9,092 bases of DNA from the NCBI GenBank assembly GCA_027625215.1, contig JAQBWJ010000046.1, forward strand, positions 1 to 9,092, written 5' to 3'. Below, one piece after another: positions 6,749 through 9,092 of this stretch (positions are counted from its first letter, which is position 1; each line of letters opens with the position of its first letter). This DNA is from Candidatus Poribacteria bacterium. GTDB taxonomy: Bacteria; Poribacteria; WGA-4E; GCA-2687025. Both the position numbers and the translations under genes were made by a program. The notes under the pieces are model-generated. The model had not been told where the DNA came from, searched no databases, and was given only the letters and a program-made list of their open reading frames with translations.

Positions 6749-6778
6749 AGCGTACGAATGCGCGGCGGTTGCTGTCAA
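6749..6778 (-). promoter_or_regulatory. Candidate mutY promoter, overlapping the VOC stop codon
   Basis: Minus strand: -35 TTGACA (6778-6773, perfect), 18-bp spacer, -10 TACGCT (6754-6749, three of six consensus bases). The spacing equals that of the promoter at 5541-5570 and the -10 differs by one base. The -10 ends 9 nt before the mutY ATG, so the transcript would start about 2-3 nt before or at the ATG. The -10 is weak, hence moderate confidence. Confidence 0.45.
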
Positions 6779-7218
6779 CTCTGACTCTCGCTCCATTCGC
6801 GCGCGCGACGCTCCATCTCCTCCGGCGACACGTCCTCGACATGCGTCGCAATCCACCACGAGTTGCCGGACGGGTCTTTCACACCGCTTGAACGGTCGCC
6901 GTAGAACTGGTCTTCCGGTTCGCGCACCGATACGCCGCCCGCTGCGACCGCCTGCTTGTACGTCGCGTCCACATCGGGGACGTAGAGGTGAAGCGTCGTC
7001 GGTTGATGCGGGTATTCGCCCTGCGCTTCCGCCATCATCACGATTGAATTGCCGATCTGCATTTCGGCGTGCATCACCGTGCCGTCGGGCATTTCGTGAA
7101 CGCCGCGCCGTTTCGCGTCGAACGCCTTCTCCAAGAACTCGATCAACGCCTTGACGCCCGTCACGATGAGATACGGCGTGACGGAGTGGTAGCCTTCGGG
7201 AATCGGTTGAACGGGCAT
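6775..7218 (-). CDS. VOC-superfamily (PhnB/glyoxalase-like) protein
   Basis: A 147-residue protein of the vicinal oxygen chelate fold, PhnB-like branch. Two beta-alpha-beta modules are visible: VTPYLIVTGVKALIEFLEKAF with MPDGTVMHAEMQIGNSIVMMAE (about 13-63), and LHLYVPDVDATYKQAVAAG with DPSGNSWWIATHVEDV (about 76-129), then a charged helix. His in MHAE and residues of the DPxGN strand are where this fold places metal ligands. Members include glyoxalases, dioxygenases and antibiotic-binding proteins, so the substrate cannot be told. The ATG at 7218 has AAGGA 8 nt upstream. It is divergent from the dehydrogenase gene and lies 35 bp before mutY; no convincing promoter was found in the 105-bp divergent gap. 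Confidence 0.85.
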   Translation of the reverse strand: MPVQPIPEGYHSVTPYLIVTGVKALIEFLEKAFDAKRRGVHEMPDGTVMHAEMQIGNSIVMMAEAQGEYPHQPTTLHLYVPDVDATYKQAVAAGGVSVREPEDQFYGDRSSGVKDPSGNSWWIATHVEDVSPEEMERRAREWSESQS

Positions 7219-7250
7219 GGGGTCGTTCCTTTACGTTGGAGGAGCGTGTC

Positions 7251-7310
7251 ATGAGGATGACGCCGTTGGATGCGTACGTTATCGTTCCCCTGACAATACG
7301 CGCGATTTAG
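7251..7310 (+). CDS. Possible leader ORF (19 codons) before the dehydrogenase
   Basis: An ATG at 7251 follows GGAGGAG (7238-7244) with a 6-nt spacer, a near-ideal ribosome site, and opens a 19-residue frame MRMTPLDAYVIVPLTIRAI ending in TAG at 7308-7310. The stop codon lies in the ribosome site of the dehydrogenase gene (AGGAAAGG, 7309-7316), 13 bp before its ATG, an arrangement compatible with translational coupling or leader-peptide control. There is no run of one amino acid as in classical attenuators, and chance cannot be excluded. Confidence 0.3.
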   Translation: MRMTPLDAYVIVPLTIRAI

Positions 7311-7323
7311 GAAAGGCGTCACG

Positions 7324-8340
7324 ATGAAAAAAGCGGCGATTCTCGGCGAACGACAGGCGGGGTTGATCGACGCGCCCGACCCGAAGGCGGTCAAAGATTG
7401 GGCGGTCGTCAAGGTGGAGACGGCGCCGATGTGCACCGAGTACAAAGGGTGGCTCGGCGGGTGGAAGGCGGAGAATCTCGGTCACGAGGCGGCGGGCGTT
7501 GTGGTCGATGTCGCGCAGGAGGGCTCGGTCAAAGTCGGAGACCGCGTTGTCGTGATGCCCCAATATCCCTGCGGCGTCTGCGAGCTCTGCGTCGCAGGCG
7601 AGTACATCCACTGCGAAAACACCCCCAACTTCGAGACGTACTCCGGTCAGAAGGAGGGACGCGCAACGATGGCGCAGTACCTCCTCAAACCGATGCGCCT
7701 CCTTCCCAAAATCCCCGACGACCTGACGATAGACCAAGCGTCGCTCGCGTGCTGTTCGTTGGGGCCTTCGTACAGCGCGATGGACCGAATGAACGTCAAG
7801 CCGTTCGACACGGTGCTGATTACGGGCTTGGGTCCGGTGGGACAAGGCTCCGTCGTGAATGCGACCTTCAGAGGCGCACGGGTAATCGCCGTCGATCTCG
7901 TTGAAGCGCGACGCGACCGCGCGAAACAACTCGGCGCGGCGGAAGCGCTCGATGCGGCGGACGAACAGATCCTCCAAAAAATCCGCGACCTGACCGACGG
8001 ACGCGGCGTGAACTACTCGCTCGACTGCTCCGGCAGCCCCAAAGCGCACCGCCTCTGCATCGACGCGACCCGTCGCAAGGGCATCGTCATGTTCGTCGGC
8101 GAGTGCGGTGAGGACACGGCGATCCGCATCAGCCAAGACATGATCCGCAAGGGTCTGACGCTCATGGGCAACTGGCACTACAACCTGTCCGGCTTTCCGA
8201 ACGTGATGAAGGTCGTCCGCGAGTCGCCCGCCGCGAAGTCGCTCGTCAGCAGTGTCCTGCCGATGAGCGAGATTCAAAAGGCGATGGAGACCTGCGCCTC
8301 TGACGACACGGGGAAAGTGCTGCTTCACCCTTGGGAGTGA
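7324..8340 (+). CDS. Zinc-dependent medium-chain alcohol/polyol dehydrogenase
   Basis: A 338-residue cytoplasmic oxidoreductase of the zinc-binding MDR (alcohol, sorbitol, threonine dehydrogenase) superfamily. Catalytic zinc ligands are expected at Cys37, His54 (GHEAAG) and, in the position often Glu in sorbitol dehydrogenases, Cys144 or Cys143 of LACCSLG. The structural zinc lobe PCGVCELCVAGEYIHC has all four cysteines (83, 86, 89, 97). The Rossmann fold has GLGPVGQG (168-175) and Asp191 ending strand two (VIAVD), which favours NAD over NADP. AAGG lies 7 nt before the ATG. The gene is monocistronic: a strong terminator follows and the neighbours are a divergent gene and a sigma factor. Substrate cannot be inferred; a sugar alcohol or similar polyol is a reasonable guess. 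Confidence 0.92.
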   Translation: MKKAAILGERQAGLIDAPDPKAVKDWAVVKVETAPMCTEYKGWLGGWKAENLGHEAAGVVVDVAQEGSVKVGDRVVVMPQYPCGVCELCVAGEYIHCENTPNFETYSGQKEGRATMAQYLLKPMRLLPKIPDDLTIDQASLACCSLGPSYSAMDRMNVKPFDTVLITGLGPVGQGSVVNATFRGARVIAVDLVEARRDRAKQLGAAEALDAADEQILQKIRDLTDGRGVNYSLDCSGSPKAHRLCIDATRRKGIVMFVGECGEDTAIRISQDMIRKGLTLMGNWHYNLSGFPNVMKVVRESPAAKSLVSSVLPMSEIQKAMETCASDDTGKVLLHPWE

Positions 8341-8372
8341 CCTCCCGCCACAATTCACGCTGAAACAAACCG

Positions 8373-8411
8373 AACGCCCTCGCGTAATTCTCTAACGTGA
8401 GGGCGTTTTTT
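8373..8411 (+). terminator. Rho-independent terminator of the dehydrogenase gene
   Basis: AACGCCCTCGCGT pairs with ACGTGAGGGCGTT (13 bp, one G-T wobble, 9-nt loop), and the stem ends in a run of six T (8406-8411). It starts 32 bp after the dehydrogenase stop codon. It isolates the dehydrogenase transcript from the sigma factor gene downstream. Confidence 0.9.
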
Positions 8412-8487
8412 GTTTGGAGATTTCGCCAACCTTTCGATCCGAAGTCGGCACTCTACTATCGAACCGACCGCGCTCCGACGTTTTTCT

Positions 8488-8491
8488 GAGG
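8488..8491 (+). promoter_or_regulatory. Ribosome site of the ECF sigma gene
   Basis: GAGG with a 6-nt spacer to the ATG at 8498. It supports this start; the -35/-10 in the 86-bp gap upstream is not clear. Confidence 0.55.
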
Positions 8492-8497
8492 CTTGTC

Positions 8498-9092
8498 ATG
8501 CAAGAGATTGCGTCCCTCGTCGTCCGCGCCACAAACGCCGAACTGTCGGAATCCTCCCGACTGACGGCATTTGAGGAGATCGTCTGCCGCTATCAGGACA
8601 TGGCGGTCGGATACGCCTTCTCGCTGTTGGGCGACTTCCAACTCGCCGAGGACACGGCGCAGGAGGCGTTGATCGACGCATGGCGTAACCTCGAATCGTT
8701 GGTCGAGCCGCGTGCGTTCTCGGCATGGTTTCGTCGGATCGTGGCGCGCCGTTGCGACCGATTGACGCGCCGGAAACGCATCCCCACAACCCCGTTGGAG
8801 GCGGCGATGAACGTCATGGACCGACACCCCGCGCCCGACGAACAACTCGAACACAACGAACTTCGCGCCGTCATCCTCAACGCGATCCGCGCCCTACTCG
8901 ATCACGAGCGCGACGCGACGACGCTCTACTACATCAGCGGTTACACCCAAGCAGAGGTTGCCGACTTCCTCGACGCGCCGGTCGGAACGATCAAGCAACG
9001 GCTCCATTCGGCGCGAAAACGCTTACGGAAAGGTTTGATGCACATGGTACGCGACAGTCTGCGCGAATACGCGCCCTCACGAGACACCGCCT
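8498..9092 (+). CDS. ECF-type RNA polymerase sigma factor (3' end outside window)
   Basis: The frame from the ATG at 8498 stays open for 198 codons to the window edge. Residues about 25-65 form region sigma2 (FEEIVCRYQDMAVGYAFSLL, then GDFQLAEDTAQEALIDAWRNL), the -10-binding part; RAFSAWFRRIVARRCDRLTR follows; after an acidic linker, residues about 135-180 form region sigma4 with the helix-turn-helix YTQAEVADFLDAPVGTIKQR and a basic RLHSARKRLRKG tail, which contacts the -35 element. Such factors redirect RNA polymerase to a small stress or surface regulon. The chain continues past sigma4 (MVRDSLREYAPSRDTA), where compact ECF factors normally end, so a C-terminal extension is likely. No anti-sigma gene is visible; it could lie downstream. 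Confidence 0.9.
   Translation, partial: MQEIASLVVRATNAELSESSRLTAFEEIVCRYQDMAVGYAFSLLGDFQLAEDTAQEALIDAWRNLESLVEPRAFSAWFRRIVARRCDRLTRRKRIPTTPLEAAMNVMDRHPAPDEQLEHNELRAVILNAIRALLDHERDATTLYYISGYTQAEVADFLDAPVGTIKQRLHSARKRLRKGLMHMVRDSLREYAPSRDTA

Noticed and set aside
6740..7252. In-frame upstream extension of mutY by 171 codons
   Set aside because: It lies over the VOC gene in another frame on the same strand, is Arg-rich without family resemblance, and known MutY proteins start near the ATG at 6739.
7248..7261. Short inverted repeat GTCATGAGGATGAC in the divergent gap
   Set aside because: Arms of only 5 bp with a 4-nt loop; too short to claim as an operator without conservation.
7279..8358. Long open frame (359 codons) on the minus strand opposite the dehydrogenase
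   Set aside because: It is the mirror of a clear zinc-dehydrogenase gene; its translation is low-complexity, Arg/His/Asp/Leu-rich and resembles no family, as expected for antisense frames in GC-rich coding DNA.
8436..8459. TACTAT as a -10 for the sigma factor gene
   Set aside because: No acceptable -35 at 16-18 bp and no recognisable ECF-type autoregulatory promoter, so no promoter was called.

Overview
GC-rich bacterial DNA (roughly 60% G+C by eye) with dense, mostly same-strand genes, Shine-Dalgarno sites and sigma70-type promoters. No gene fixes the phylum. The mix of a DUF5069 protein, an aromatic amino acid operon, a zinc dehydrogenase of unclear substrate and an ECF sigma factor would suit an uncultivated free-living bacterium of the Armatimonadota/Poribacteria/Planctomycetes kind, but this is only an impression.

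Left part (1-5570, all minus strand, read right to left): a promoter at 5541-5570 (perfect TTGACA, 18-bp spacer, extended -10 TGC-TATGCT) drives a run of closely packed genes: DUF5069 protein, pheA (chorismate mutase/prephenate dehydratase with ACT domain), hicB, hicA, hisC-type aminotransferase, tyrA (prephenate dehydrogenase), then an intrinsic-terminator-like hairpin, then aroA (EPSP synthase) and cmk (cytidylate kinase, cut by the window edge). PheA, the aminotransferase and TyrA together make phenylalanine and tyrosine from chorismate; AroA makes the precursor of chorismate. Unexpectedly, a HicBA toxin-antitoxin pair sits between pheA and hisC with operon-like spacing.

Middle (5630-7218, minus strand): mutY (adenine glycosylase) preceded by a VOC/PhnB-like protein. 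mutY has no ribosome site and a candidate promoter ends 9 nt before its ATG, so it may be translated from a leaderless mRNA.

Right part (7251-9092, plus strand): a possible 19-codon leader ORF, a zinc-dependent medium-chain dehydrogenase with a strong intrinsic terminator, then the first 198 codons of an ECF sigma factor that runs off the window.

No tRNA, rRNA, CRISPR array or insertion sequence was recognised. The strongest candidates for follow-up are the toxin-antitoxin pair embedded in the aromatic operon and the hairpin that any transcript must cross to reach aroA-cmk.
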